A stretch of DNA of 64,000 bases from Paraburkholderia graminis C4D1M (GCF_000172415.1 NZ_ABLD01000008.1:147075-211074); one strand, 5' to 3'. Shown: positions 24,387-34,243, counted from the first letter of the stretch. The notes: a model not told the origin generated them from the letters alone. Made by a program: numbers and translations.

Positions 24387-25055
24387 ATGGACGAGAACCT
24401 TTGGAATACGATCGACGAATATCTGACAAGCAGCCTTCTACCCGAAGATGCGTCACTCGACGCCGCATTGCACGCAAGTGCCGAGGCGGGTCTGCCGTCC
24501 ATCAACGTCGCGCCGAATCAGGGCAAGCTGCTGCATCTGCTCGCGAAACTGCGCGGCGCGCGGCGTATTCTCGAAGTCGGCACACTCGGCGGCTATAGCA
24601 CGATCTGGCTCGCAAGAGCGCTGCCGCCAACCGGTCAACTCATCTCTCTCGAAGGAAACAGCGACTATGCTCAAGTGGCGCGAGCGAACCTGGAACGCGC
24701 GGGCGTGTCGGGCGTTGCGTCGATCGTCGTGGGCGCCGCGGCGCAAACGCTCGCGCAGTTCGTCGCCGATAACGTCGAACCGTTCGACATGATTTTTCTC
24801 GACGCCGACAAGAAGAGCTATCCCGAGTACCTGCGCCTGTCACTGCAATTGAGCCGCGTCGGTACGCTGATCGTCGGCGATAACGTGATTCGCCGCGGCC
24901 GCATTGCCGATCACGCGAGCAGCGATCCGGACGTAGCCGGCCTGCATGAATTCTTCAGGCTGCTTGGCAGCAATCCGCGCCTCGATTCCACTGCGATTCA
25001 AACGGTCGGCACAAAAGGGTGGGACGGCTTTTCGATGACGCTCGTAACCGCGTAG
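24387..25055 (+). CDS. SAM-dependent O-methyltransferase (class I, COMT/CCoAMT type)
   Basis: 222 residues from the ATG at 24387, with GGGAGAAACG upstream. The SAM-binding motif I reads ILEVGTLGGYSTIWLARAL (near residue 60), followed by LISLEGNSDYAQVARANLERAG, and the metal-binding FDMIFLDADKKSYPEYL and IVGDNVIRRGRI motifs of Mg-dependent catechol/caffeoyl-CoA O-methyltransferases. The substrate is unknown but would be a vicinal hydroxyl compound. Its stop is three bases from the convergent TPR gene. Confidence 0.88.
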   Translation: MDENLWNTIDEYLTSSLLPEDASLDAALHASAEAGLPSINVAPNQGKLLHLLAKLRGARRILEVGTLGGYSTIWLARALPPTGQLISLEGNSDYAQVARANLERAGVSGVASIVVGAAAQTLAQFVADNVEPFDMIFLDADKKSYPEYLRLSLQLSRVGTLIVGDNVIRRGRIADHASSDPDVAGLHEFFRLLGSNPRLDSTAIQTVGTKGWDGFSMTLVTA

Positions 25056-25058
25056 CGG

Positions 25059-27209
25059 CTACTCGCGCACACCGAATCGCGCGACGCACGCCTGTCTCAC
25101 TCTTTCGACAACCGCCGTCCACTCCTCGCCCCGCTCGCGGCGAAATAGTCGCAGCGTGTGCGGATACCACGGCGAATCGCTGCGCTCGTGCATCCATCGC
25201 CAGTCCACATCTTTCTCCGGCAGTATCACCCAGCAGGGTTTGCCGAGCGACGCAGCGAGATGCGCGATCGACGTGTCGACGCAAATCACCAGATCGAGTT
25301 GCGCGACGATCGCCGCGCTGTCGGCAAGATCTGTCACCATCGAACCAACGTGGAGCAACGGCTGATCAGGTGGCGGGTGGCGCGCCTCGTCCTCGCCCTG
25401 CCCTTTCTGCAGACTCACGAAGCTGAGACCGGCCACGCTCCACAACGGCGCAAGCGTAACGAGCGACGGAATCGAACGATTGGCGTCGTTATGATGCTTC
25501 GCATTGCCCTTCCACACGAGACCGATCTTGCGCCCCGGCGGCAATGCGTCGAGCACAGGCCGCCATTTTTCGACGAGCGACTCTTCGGCCGCGAGCCGGA
25601 CCGGCCGCGGAATCGTATCGACGGTTGTGCGCAAATGCAGTGGCGCACTCAAGAGACTCGTCCAGCAATCATAATCGGATGCACGCGCCGCTGCCCTCTC
25701 GTGATCCAGCACAGAGTCCACACCGTCGACGCGAGTCATCAGCCGATGCAACGCGGGCGCGCAGGCAAACGCAATATGCGCGGCGCCCTGCGCCTTCAGT
25801 AACGCGAAATAGCGGCTGAATTGCAGCATGTCGCCGAGACCGTCTTCCTGCCAGACGAGCAACGATCGTCCCGAGAGCGCGTCGCCCTGCCACTGCGGAC
25901 ACGATAGCCGCTGAGCAGTCTGCCGATGCACGAAACCCGTCTGCTGATAGCGGCATTCATAAAGCGGCCAGCCTTCCTCGAAACGTCCCATGCTCAGCAG
26001 CAATGTCGCGAGCCCGAAGCGCGCGTCGTCGTAATCGGCGCGTAGCGAAAGTGCGCGACGGTATGCGCTTTCCGCCTCGGGCAGACGCGTCAATTGCGCG
26101 AGCGCGGCGCCGAGGTTGTAATGCGCTTCGGCCAGATCGGGATCAGTGGATAGCGCCTGTTCGAAAGCCTCGACGGCCTCGGGCAAACAGTCGAGCAGGC
26201 GCAGCACGCAGCCGAGATTGTTATAAGCGGGCGCTATGTCGGGACGCAGGCGAACCGCTTCGCGATAAGCGGCCGCGGCTTCCTCCATGCGTTCGAGTTT
26301 GAAAAGCGTGATGCCGAGGTTGTAATGGGCCTCGGCGTAATCGGCGCAAAGCGCGATTGCCTTGCGATACGCGGACTCGGCTTCGGGCAGCCGTGCAAGA
26401 TCGGTCAGCGCCGCGCCAAGATTGACGTGAGCCTCCGCGTAGTCGGGGCGCATGGTCAACGCAAGCCGGCAAGCGAGTTCGGCTTCGGTCAGACGCTGCG
26501 CAGCCTTCAACGCGCCGGCGAGGTTATTCAATGCCTCCGGATAATGCGGCTGGATGCTGAGCGCGTCGCGATAAGCCGCGTCCGCTTCGTCGACACGACC
26601 GAGATCCATCAACACGTTGCCCAGATTGTTGTGCGCTTGCGCGTGCGCCGGTAATCGGCGCAGCGTCTCGCGATATGCGGCCTCGGCTTCATGCAGGCGT
26701 CGCAACGTTTGCAATACGACGCCGTGGTTATAGTGCGCCTCGGCATGGTCCGGGCGAAGGGAAAGCGCACGCCGATACGACACCTCGGCCTCTTCATGAT
26801 GGCCTTGCGCATGCAGCACTGCGCCCAGTTGATTGTGAGCGTCCGCATGCTCGGGCCGCATCGCGATGAGTTGCCGATAAATTGCTTTGGCCGCCGACAG
26901 GCGACCGCGCGCTTTCAGCAACGCGCCGAAGCTCTCATACACTTCGACATAACCTGGCGCGATACGCAGGCATCGGCGCCAATGGCGCTCTGCATCGTCC
27001 GCGTGACCGAGACGGCACGACGAAGCCCCGGCGATGTTCAGCGCGTCGGCCATTGCGTGAATCGCTGCATCGTCGAGCGTGCTTTCGTCGTGCTCGATCG
27101 CGGGCATTACCGTCGATAATGCCGCGGCAAATTCATCCGCCGAGTAGAGCGCTATCGCCTGCTGGTTGAGTTGTGCAATTGAAGAGGCGAGCGTCTGCGT
27201 GAAAGTCAT
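25059..27209 (-). CDS. TPR-repeat protein with C-terminal glycosyltransferase-9-like domain
   Basis: 716 residues from the ATG at 27209; upstream ATGs add up to 19 residues. Residues about 50-440 are roughly a dozen 34-residue tetratricopeptide repeats with the A-x-x-x-L-G/N-L pattern (for example AEAHYNLGAALAQLTRLPEAESAYRRAL). From about 470 there is a GT-B-like domain with LLVWQEDGLGDMLQFSRYF, IGLVWKGNAKHHNDANRSI and VICVDTSIAHLAASLGKPCWVILP, as in heptosyltransferase-related proteins. No signal peptide or membrane segment. It could glycosylate a surface protein or glycan, but the acceptor is not apparent from its neighbours. Confidence 0.85.
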   Translation of the reverse strand: MTFTQTLASSIAQLNQQAIALYSADEFAAALSTVMPAIEHDESTLDDAAIHAMADALNIAGASSCRLGHADDAERHWRRCLRIAPGYVEVYESFGALLKARGRLSAAKAIYRQLIAMRPEHADAHNQLGAVLHAQGHHEEAEVSYRRALSLRPDHAEAHYNHGVVLQTLRRLHEAEAAYRETLRRLPAHAQAHNNLGNVLMDLGRVDEADAAYRDALSIQPHYPEALNNLAGALKAAQRLTEAELACRLALTMRPDYAEAHVNLGAALTDLARLPEAESAYRKAIALCADYAEAHYNLGITLFKLERMEEAAAAYREAVRLRPDIAPAYNNLGCVLRLLDCLPEAVEAFEQALSTDPDLAEAHYNLGAALAQLTRLPEAESAYRRALSLRADYDDARFGLATLLLSMGRFEEGWPLYECRYQQTGFVHRQTAQRLSCPQWQGDALSGRSLLVWQEDGLGDMLQFSRYFALLKAQGAAHIAFACAPALHRLMTRVDGVDSVLDHERAAARASDYDCWTSLLSAPLHLRTTVDTIPRPVRLAAEESLVEKWRPVLDALPPGRKIGLVWKGNAKHHNDANRSIPSLVTLAPLWSVAGLSFVSLQKGQGEDEARHPPPDQPLLHVGSMVTDLADSAAIVAQLDLVICVDTSIAHLAASLGKPCWVILPEKDVDWRWMHERSDSPWYPHTLRLFRRERGEEWTAVVERVRQACVARFGVRE

Positions 27210-27420
27210 GAGTCCAGTAACGTTGCGAGTGCGGCGTCCACGCGCGGGATCGCCCATGTTGCACAAAGGCCAACATGTACCACGCAGATTAAGCGATGCG
27301 GCCGCGTTGTAACGGCGGGAAATGAGCGGATTTCCGGCTTCAATCCGTCGTTATGCCGGACATCGGGCAGAAAAATGTGCGTGGCAGTGCTAGAATCGCC
27401 GCGTTTTCCTGCTCATCGCC

Positions 27421-27822
27421 ATGACTCCACACTCCCGCAACCGTCTGACCGCCTGGCTTGGCCTCATCGCCATGTGGCTCGTCGTGTTTGCGCCGGTCGT
27501 GAGTCAGACGCTGGTCTCCAACCGCGCGCAGGAGCCGATTGCCGCGCTATGTTCGGCGCTGCAAACCGTTCAGCCCGGCGCGATGCAGCACGCCAGCCGC
27601 GCCGACACATCGGCCGTCCACCTCAGTCACGACGACGCCTTCGGCGCTTGCGGTTACTGTCATCTGTTGCAGCATCATGTGGCCATGCCCACGGTTGCGG
27701 CCGCGCAGCCGCCGGTTGTCATCGTCATGACAGGCACGGCGCCGCCCAGTCTCTCCACCCGCTTCACACCACTCGGCGCGTTCCCTTCGGGACGCCCTAG
27801 AGCACCGCCCTCCGTTTCCTGA
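27421..27822 (+). CDS. DUF2946 family exported protein (probable copper-linked)
   Basis: 133 residues. A signal peptide or N-terminal membrane helix (WLGLIAMWLVVFAPVVSQTL) precedes a region with FGACGYCHLLQHH, the conserved Cys-x-x-Cys-His cluster typical of DUF2946, which suggests metal binding. Genes of this family often sit beside TonB receptors and copper-handling proteins, as here. The Pro-rich C-terminus is low-complexity. It is the first gene of a three-gene rightward group. Confidence 0.82.
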   Translation: MTPHSRNRLTAWLGLIAMWLVVFAPVVSQTLVSNRAQEPIAALCSALQTVQPGAMQHASRADTSAVHLSHDDAFGACGYCHLLQHHVAMPTVAAAQPPVVIVMTGTAPPSLSTRFTPLGAFPSGRPRAPPSVS

Positions 27823-27862
27823 TCGTCGTTGTTCCTGATCGCCCGCGCATTGCGTGCATTGA

Positions 27863-27895
27863 CCACATGTGGCCGCGTTAGCCACATGCGGCCGC
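27863..27895. repeat. Direct repeat upstream of TonB receptor gene
   Basis: CCACATGTGGCCGC (27863-27876) and CCACATGCGGCCGC (27882-27895) differ at one base and repeat with a 19-base period. The first contains the palindrome CCACATGTGG. They lie 60-90 bases before the receptor start and may bind a regulator. Confidence 0.4.
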
Positions 27896-27955
27896 ATTTG
27901 CCGCATCTGTCGATGGCGCGCGCGATCGTCCGTTCAATGCATGAAGGAAACGCTC

Positions 27956-30271
27956 ATGTCGATCTTCTCATTGCGAAGGCTGCGCGCCTTCGTTCCCCCA
28001 GCCATGACCGCGTTAGCGGTCGCGCCGGCTCACGCCGACACGGCGAGCGCCGACACGACGCTGCCCGCCGTTAGCGTGAGTGCGAATAGCGCTGCAAACG
28101 AAAGCGTCGCGCCCCGCGCCGTCGATCCGAATCTGCCGGCTTCGGTCGAAACAGTCACGCGCGAGCAATTCTCCAACTGGAATGTCGTGAACACCGAGGA
28201 CGTGCTGAAGTACATGCCGAATCTCGCGGTTCGCAAACGCTTTATCGGCGATCTGAATTCGATCATCGCAGTGCGCGGCACGAGCAATACGCAAAGTGCG
28301 CGCGGTCTGGTCTATGCGGACGGGCTGTTGCTGAGCAATCTGCTGGGCAACAACTTTTCTTTTCCACCGCGCTGGTCGATGGTGTCTCCCGACGAGATCC
28401 AGCAGGTCGATGTGATTTATGGCCCGTATTCCGCGCTCTATCCGGGCAATTCGCTTGGCGCGACCGTATTGATCAGCACGCGCATGCCAAAGAAATTCGA
28501 AGCGGAAGCCGACGTGAAAGCATTCACGCAGCACTTCAGCCTTTATGGTGTGAACCGTAATTTCAACGGCAGCGAAGCGAGCGCTTCTATCGGCAACCAG
28601 ATCGGCAAGTTCTCGTTTCTGCTCGGCGTGAACCATCTGGAAAACACGAGCCAGCCGCTGCAATTCGCGACGCTCGCCAAATCGGGCACGCCCGCGAAGG
28701 CCGGCGACACGCCGGTTACAGGAGCGTACTTCTACAACAACCAGACCAATACGCCGACCGCCATACTCGGTATTAACGGCGAAGGCATCGAGCACACCGT
28801 CCAGGACCAGTTCAAGCTGAAGATGCAGTACGACTTCACGCCGACACTGCAAGGCGCTTTTACGCTCGGCTACTGGCATCAAACGTATAACAGCGAGACG
28901 TCGAGTTTTCTGCGCGACGCGAACGGCAACGCTGTATATGGCGGCAAGGTTTCGATCAACGGCTACGAGTACACGATTCCGGCTTCCGCATTCGCGCCGA
29001 GCCTGGGCCATAGCGAGAACTGGTTCTATGGCGTGACGCTGAAAACGCGCAACGCCACAGGCTGGAACGGCGAGGCGATCGCCTCGTATTACGACGTCAG
29101 TAATAGCGTCGCGCGTCTTGCAAGTTCCGGTGCGCCCGACAATGGCGCGGGCACCGTGACCTTCGGCGACGGCACCGGCTGGAAGACACTCGACTTGCGC
29201 AGTACTTACACGCCAGCGTCGACGCAAGCGGGTCTCGCGAATCATGCGCTCGCTTTCGGCTACCACTACGACAATTACTTTCTCGACAACGAAAGTTACT
29301 CGACGCTCAATTGGCGCGACGGCTCCGCGACTTCATTCGCCAACGCATTCGCCGGCAAGACGCAAACTCAGGCGCTCTACGCACAGGACGCATGGCGCTT
29401 CCTGCCGCGCTGGAAATTCGTGTATGGCGTGCGTTACGAAGACTGGCGCGCGTACGACGGATCGCAAGCGTTGCCGGGCACAAGGGTTGCACTCGCTAAC
29501 GCCAGTGAGCAGCACTTCTCGCCGAAGGCTTCGCTTTCATTCGATGTGAGCGACGATCTGACGTTACGCGCGTCGATTGGCCGCGCATATCGCTTTCCCA
29601 CGGTCAGTGAATTGTTCCAGGGGCAAATCAACGGCTCCTCGATCGTCAACAACAACCCGAACCTGAAACCGGAAGACGATCTTTCGAAAGAACTCACCGC
29701 CGAATGGGCGCATTGGAATGGCATCTTCCGTTTCTCGCTGTTTCAGGACGACGTGAAGAACACCATTTTCAGCCAGACGGATACGACCGTGATTCCGAAC
29801 GTGACGAACTTCCAGAACATCGGCAAAGTGCGTTCGCGCGGCGTGGAAACGAGCTATGCCGGTGAGAACGTATTCATGCGCGGACTCGATCTTCTGGCAA
29901 GCGTCGCTTATACGCAATCGAAGATCATTGCCAATGCGCAGAACCCCGCGAGCGTCGGCAAGTACTTTTATCGCATTCCGCTATGGCGCGTGAATGTGGC
30001 GGCGACCTATCGCTTCGACGAACGCGCGGCAGTGACACTCGCCGCGCGCTATTCGGGCCGCCAATACAACACGCTCACGAATACCGACACGAATCCGGAT
30101 GTATTCGGCGGCACGAGTTCTTACACGGTGGCGGACGCGAAGTTCACGTTCAGGCCCACGAAGCTGAGCGAAGTCGGCATTGGCGTCGACAACATTTTCG
30201 ATGCGCGCTACTTCGTCTATCACCCTTACCCAGGACGCACGTTCTATCTGGAAGCGAAGTTGCGCATGTAG
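27956..30271 (+). CDS. TonB-dependent outer membrane receptor (probable copper or metal-chelate uptake)
   Basis: 771 residues from the ATG at 27956, chosen because AAGGAAA precedes it; an ATG 15 bases upstream is possible. Signal peptide ends near ...APAHADTAS, then a plug domain (SVETVTREQFSNWNVVNTEDVLKYMPN, IAVRGTSNTQSARGLVYADG, VDVIYGPYSALYPGNSLGATVLI) and a 22-strand barrel ending in GRTFYLEAKLRM. The neighbours (DUF2946 before, a His/Met-rich PepSY reductase after) argue for copper or another metal complex rather than an iron siderophore, but this is inference. Confidence 0.9.
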   Translation: MSIFSLRRLRAFVPPAMTALAVAPAHADTASADTTLPAVSVSANSAANESVAPRAVDPNLPASVETVTREQFSNWNVVNTEDVLKYMPNLAVRKRFIGDLNSIIAVRGTSNTQSARGLVYADGLLLSNLLGNNFSFPPRWSMVSPDEIQQVDVIYGPYSALYPGNSLGATVLISTRMPKKFEAEADVKAFTQHFSLYGVNRNFNGSEASASIGNQIGKFSFLLGVNHLENTSQPLQFATLAKSGTPAKAGDTPVTGAYFYNNQTNTPTAILGINGEGIEHTVQDQFKLKMQYDFTPTLQGAFTLGYWHQTYNSETSSFLRDANGNAVYGGKVSINGYEYTIPASAFAPSLGHSENWFYGVTLKTRNATGWNGEAIASYYDVSNSVARLASSGAPDNGAGTVTFGDGTGWKTLDLRSTYTPASTQAGLANHALAFGYHYDNYFLDNESYSTLNWRDGSATSFANAFAGKTQTQALYAQDAWRFLPRWKFVYGVRYEDWRAYDGSQALPGTRVALANASEQHFSPKASLSFDVSDDLTLRASIGRAYRFPTVSELFQGQINGSSIVNNNPNLKPEDDLSKELTAEWAHWNGIFRFSLFQDDVKNTIFSQTDTTVIPNVTNFQNIGKVRSRGVETSYAGENVFMRGLDLLASVAYTQSKIIANAQNPASVGKYFYRIPLWRVNVAATYRFDERAAVTLAARYSGRQYNTLTNTDTNPDVFGGTSSYTVADAKFTFRPTKLSEVGIGVDNIFDARYFVYHPYPGRTFYLEAKLRM

Positions 30272-30328
30272 CGCGCAATCGTAGCGTTCTAGCGCAAGAA
30301 CCAGATCAATCTTCTTCAGGAGGATTCA

Positions 30329-31804
30329 ATGTCCACCATCGCACCGCATAACGCCGTATTAGGCACGACGAGTCCCAGCAGCGGCTATCGCACGCTCTGG
30401 CGATGGCACTTCTACGCTGGCCTCTTCGTGATGCCGTTTCTCATCGTCTTGGCAATAACGGGTACGTTGTACTGTTTTCAGCCGCAAATCGAGCCGCTGC
30501 TTTATCCGCGGCTTCTCGTCGTCGAACCGCAAACGGCGCCGCGCATGTCAGAAGACGCGCTGCTCGCGCGAGCGCGTGCGGCCATGCCGTCCAATGCAAT
30601 CGCCGTCACCGCCGCGATCTCGAACACGCCCGAGCGCAGCACGGAATTCATTTTTCGTCTCGCGGACGGCGAAAAGCAGAGTGTCTATCTGAACCCGTAT
30701 AGCGGAGAAGTACTCGGCACATTGAGCGTCGAGCGTCGCTTGATGCAGGTTGACCGCATGCTTCATCGCAAGCTATTGCTCGGCAAACCGGGCGAATTGC
30801 TAATGGAGCTTGCCGCATGCTGGACACTCGTGATGATCGGCACCGGCATCGCGCTGTGGTGGCCGCGTGAAACGACACGCGTGCGGGATGCACTCGTGCC
30901 GCGTCTGACGTTAAAGGGCCGGCCGCTGTGGAAGAGCATCCACGCGGTCATGGGCATCTGGCTCGCACTCGGCGCGCTTGCATTCGTGTTGACCGGTTTG
31001 CCGTGGTCCGGCTCGTGGGGTCAGCAGTTCAAGGCGCTCGCGACCGCTGCGAATCTCGGCGCTCCGCCTGGCACGTGGGGCGGCTTGCCGTTGCGCTCGG
31101 TGCTGCCTGCGGGCACGAGCAAAGAGATCGACGCGAAGACAAAACCAGGCGCACAAGCAGAACACGCCGCGCATATGGACTCCATGCCCGGCATGGTGAT
31201 GGACGACTTGCCGCTGCCGCAAACGCCCTGGGCCGTCGGCAATGCGCCGGTGCCCGCTTCCGCCGATGCGAAAGCAGCGGCCCCGTTGCCGCTCGGCCAC
31301 ATCGTCGCGCAAGCCGCGTCGCTCCGTGTCACGAGCGGCTACAACATCGCGTTGCCGACATCGCCGACGGGCGTCTATACCGTGTCGTATTTCCCAGCCG
31401 ATCCACAACTGGAACGCACCATCTATATCGATCAGTACAGCGGCGCGATTCTCAAGGACATTCGCTATGCCGACTATGGCGGCGTATCGAAAGCGGTGTC
31501 ATACGGCACGTCATTGCATATGGGCCGCTATTTCGGCGTCGCCAATCAGATTCTGTGCGCCGCGATTTCGTTGGGGCTCGCGTTGATGGCCGTGACCGGC
31601 TGCGTGATGTGGTGGAAGCGCAAACCGCAGCGCTCGCTCGGCGCGCCTTCGCGGGAAAGAGCCGCACCGCCGATGCGCGGCTGGAAAACCGGCCTCGTCA
31701 TGCTCGGCATTGTTTTTCCGTTGATGGGCGCAACGCTTGTCGCCGTATGGCTCGCCGACCGCGCGATATTCGGCCGTGCAGCGCACGGCCTTCAACGTCG
31801 TTAA
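30329..31804 (+). CDS. PepSY-associated membrane protein with His/Met-rich periplasmic loop
   Basis: 491 residues. Four membrane helices are visible (about 25-50, 160-178, 205-223, and a C-terminal pair near 405-425 and 450-475), with PepSY domains between them (FRLADGEKQSVYLNPYSGEVLG; TIYIDQYSGAILKDI). The conserved WWPR and WWKRK after helices are typical of the PiuB/FpvG-like reductases that reduce metal complexes in the periplasm. The loop at 279-292 reads HAAHMDSMPGMVMD, a copper-style ligand cluster. It follows the TonB receptor with a strong AGGAGG, so the three genes probably import and reduce a metal. Confidence 0.88.
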   Translation: MSTIAPHNAVLGTTSPSSGYRTLWRWHFYAGLFVMPFLIVLAITGTLYCFQPQIEPLLYPRLLVVEPQTAPRMSEDALLARARAAMPSNAIAVTAAISNTPERSTEFIFRLADGEKQSVYLNPYSGEVLGTLSVERRLMQVDRMLHRKLLLGKPGELLMELAACWTLVMIGTGIALWWPRETTRVRDALVPRLTLKGRPLWKSIHAVMGIWLALGALAFVLTGLPWSGSWGQQFKALATAANLGAPPGTWGGLPLRSVLPAGTSKEIDAKTKPGAQAEHAAHMDSMPGMVMDDLPLPQTPWAVGNAPVPASADAKAAAPLPLGHIVAQAASLRVTSGYNIALPTSPTGVYTVSYFPADPQLERTIYIDQYSGAILKDIRYADYGGVSKAVSYGTSLHMGRYFGVANQILCAAISLGLALMAVTGCVMWWKRKPQRSLGAPSRERAAPPMRGWKTGLVMLGIVFPLMGATLVAVWLADRAIFGRAAHGLQRR

Positions 31805-31863
31805 AGCAATGCGCGTTAAAGGCGCGCTAAAGCAAGTCGCGTTAACGGCGGCCCGAACGCAGT

Positions 31864-32196
31864 TCAGTCCGCCGCAATCACGTCGATGCGCAAAGCCGGC
31901 GCGGCCGCTGCAATCGCGAGAAGATGGTCGACATTCGGATGAGCGCCGGGCCGGTTGCGCGCGTCGGCGGTATGTTCGCCGAACACCGCGAGGCCGTGTT
32001 CGGCGGCTTTGGCGTCGAGCGCATCGAACGTCTGTTGCAGATAGTTGTAGACCGCGAGCGAGCCCTGTTTGCCCGGCTTGTTCTCGATGCTCGCCACAAC
32101 GGCGCCTTGCGCGTCGATCAGATCGATACGCGCAATGCCGTCGATTGCAGGCATATGCGCGAGGTTTTCCTTGAATACGTTGCTCGGCTGAATCAC
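31864..32196 (-). CDS. DUF2322 family protein
   Basis: 110 residues starting at a GTG (32196) with AAAGGAGT nine bases upstream. The NVFKENLAHMPAIDGIARIDLIDAQG and ENKPGKQGSLAVYNYL segments, then FGEHTADARNRPGAHPNVDHLL, match DUF2322 over its full usual length of about 105 residues. The fold and role are unknown. It stands alone between convergent and same-strand genes. Confidence 0.85.
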   Translation of the reverse strand: MIQPSNVFKENLAHMPAIDGIARIDLIDAQGAVVASIENKPGKQGSLAVYNYLQQTFDALDAKAAEHGLAVFGEHTADARNRPGAHPNVDHLLAIAAAAPALRIDVIAAD

Positions 32197-32292
32197 TGAA
32201 ACCACTCCTTTAAGCGGGAAAATGCCACGAGGGCCGTATCTTATCCGATGGCCTACGTGATCAGCGCGAAGCCTCACGCACGCCCACGCCGC

Positions 32293-34209
32293 TTACGGTG
32301 TCCAGCGATGCACGATCATGCTCGACCCGTTGTAGTTGTCTTTCGTAATCACGTATTCGCCGCTTGCCCGCAGAAACGCTCGCAGTCCGTACATCGAATC
32401 GACATCGTTGCCGACATCCACAGTACCGGGGCTATTGTTGATGAGCGTCGCGTCGAGATTGCCGGTGTTCAGGTTGAACGCGTCGATGTTCGGCACCGTA
32501 TGCACGTAGCCGACAAAAAGATAATTGCCCACTGCGGTAATCGACTTCGGATTCGCGCTAGTGAGATTGATCACCGGCTGAGGCTGTGTCGTATTGCCCG
32601 CGCTCCAGCCGTGATAGACCTCGATGCGCGACTGTATCGCCGTCCAGTCCCAACTGCCTGCCACGCCTTGCGCGAGAATCATCGTGTCGCTTTCGGGCAA
32701 ATAGATGATGCGCGTCAACGGCCGGATACTCATTGGAATCTTGATCGTGACGGCGGGGCCCCACAACGGCTTACCGTTTCCGTCGAAACCCGTGAGCGGG
32801 TAATGATAGATATGGTTTGTTCTGTCGAGACCCGCCCACACATCGCCTCTGCTGTCGATGCAAAAGCCTCCCGTCACCTTCACCGTCGTGTTGAACGCCG
32901 GGCCCGGCAAAGAGCCATCCGGTATTGCAATGTAGCCGCTCGCCGAATTGAAATGATAGAAGTTGAAGGTGTCGGGGTTCTGGCCGGACGCGACGAGAAT
33001 GCGGTTTCCGCCCACCGCGACGAGTTGCCCGAAGTGCTGCCCGCGCTGCGTGTCGTTGATATTCAGGCGCGGGTCTGACGGATAAGTAAACGGGTCGACG
33101 GTATTCGCAACGAAGGTGCCGCCCGCGGTGCCCGTATAAATATGCGCGCCGCTATAAAAGTACGCGCCGTCGGTCAACGGGTCCGGTGCCGCGACCGCTT
33201 CGAAGTTCAGTGCCTGCAGTTTCCATTGCAGATTGCCGGCGCTGTCGTAGGCATGCAGGTCGGTCGGACCATTGCGGCCCATGTCCCAGCCGCCGCCCCA
33301 CGGATTGTTTAGCACATACAGGGTGCCCGCTGCGTCCCTGCCGATGCCCGCTACGCGCGTGAAGCGCTTGTCGCCGACCTGCCCTTTGATTCCGGTAGTC
33401 GTATCCAGGTAGCCGCCCTGAATGCCGAATGTACCGGCCAATATGGGCGCGCCCGCCACGTTATAGATCTTGATGTTCATGTCGGGACCTTCGTCGCCGA
33501 CCATGAGCCGTCCCGTCGATGCATCGAAGTACAACGCCGATGGCCGCGAAGCGGCGGGCATCTGGATCGTGTTGAGCGACGCGCCAGCCGCGCTGAATTG
33601 CGCTATGACGCCAGCGCTTTTTCGCGCGACCCACAGATTGCCCGCAGCATCGAGTGCGAGCGCGCCGGGACCGGACACCGCTATGTCCTGCTGCCACACG
33701 CCGTCAGTCGTATAGACACGCACACGGTTGCCGTAAAAATCGCTGACATAAAGCAGCGTGCCTGCCGTGGCGAGTCCGGTGATGACATCCGCATGAGGGA
33801 TGCCGGTCCACACGCTGACCGGAATGCGAAGCTCGAGCGCTTTGGTCGCACGGTTATAGCGCCCGACCGAGCCGCTGCCGAACGACCTGTTGTATTGCAG
33901 CGCCGTGAAAATCGACGTCGCATTGCCGGTTATCGCGCTGCCCTGAAAGTCGGCGTGCGTACCGATCGAGCCGATGTTCTGACCGTTCTGATAGATCGCG
34001 ACGCCGCCCTCGTTCTCGTCCCACAACGACGACGTATAGATCACGCCTTCCGGTGCGACCCACATTGAACGCGCGCCGTTGCCGACGTGCGCGGCCAGCG
34101 TGCCATAGGTATTGGCGAGCCAATCGGTCGTATATTGCGCATGAGCTACGCATGCAAGCGCCATCAGCGCGAAGCCGAGCAACGCGGCATGGATTCGTTT
34201 GGTGACCAT
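32293..34209 (-). CDS. Secreted beta-propeller (NHL/SMP-30-like) protein
   Basis: 638 residues with a signal peptide (ALLGFALMALACVAHA). The mature part is a series of about 40-45-residue beta-propeller blades with patterns such as GPGALALDAAGNLWVARKS, RVAGIGRDAAGTLYVLNNP and GGFCIDSRGDVWAGLD, like NHL and SMP-30/gluconolactonase-type repeats, probably two propellers. Catalytic metal ligands could not be assigned by eye. A periplasmic or extracellular binding or lactonase role is possible. No clear operon partner. Confidence 0.75.
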   Translation of the reverse strand: MVTKRIHAALLGFALMALACVAHAQYTTDWLANTYGTLAAHVGNGARSMWVAPEGVIYTSSLWDENEGGVAIYQNGQNIGSIGTHADFQGSAITGNATSIFTALQYNRSFGSGSVGRYNRATKALELRIPVSVWTGIPHADVITGLATAGTLLYVSDFYGNRVRVYTTDGVWQQDIAVSGPGALALDAAGNLWVARKSAGVIAQFSAAGASLNTIQMPAASRPSALYFDASTGRLMVGDEGPDMNIKIYNVAGAPILAGTFGIQGGYLDTTTGIKGQVGDKRFTRVAGIGRDAAGTLYVLNNPWGGGWDMGRNGPTDLHAYDSAGNLQWKLQALNFEAVAAPDPLTDGAYFYSGAHIYTGTAGGTFVANTVDPFTYPSDPRLNINDTQRGQHFGQLVAVGGNRILVASGQNPDTFNFYHFNSASGYIAIPDGSLPGPAFNTTVKVTGGFCIDSRGDVWAGLDRTNHIYHYPLTGFDGNGKPLWGPAVTIKIPMSIRPLTRIIYLPESDTMILAQGVAGSWDWTAIQSRIEVYHGWSAGNTTQPQPVINLTSANPKSITAVGNYLFVGYVHTVPNIDAFNLNTGNLDATLINNSPGTVDVGNDVDSMYGLRAFLRASGEYVITKDNYNGSSMIVHRWTP

Positions 34210-34243
34210 GAACGGGGTTCTCCGGCTGTATTTCGTTTACGCC

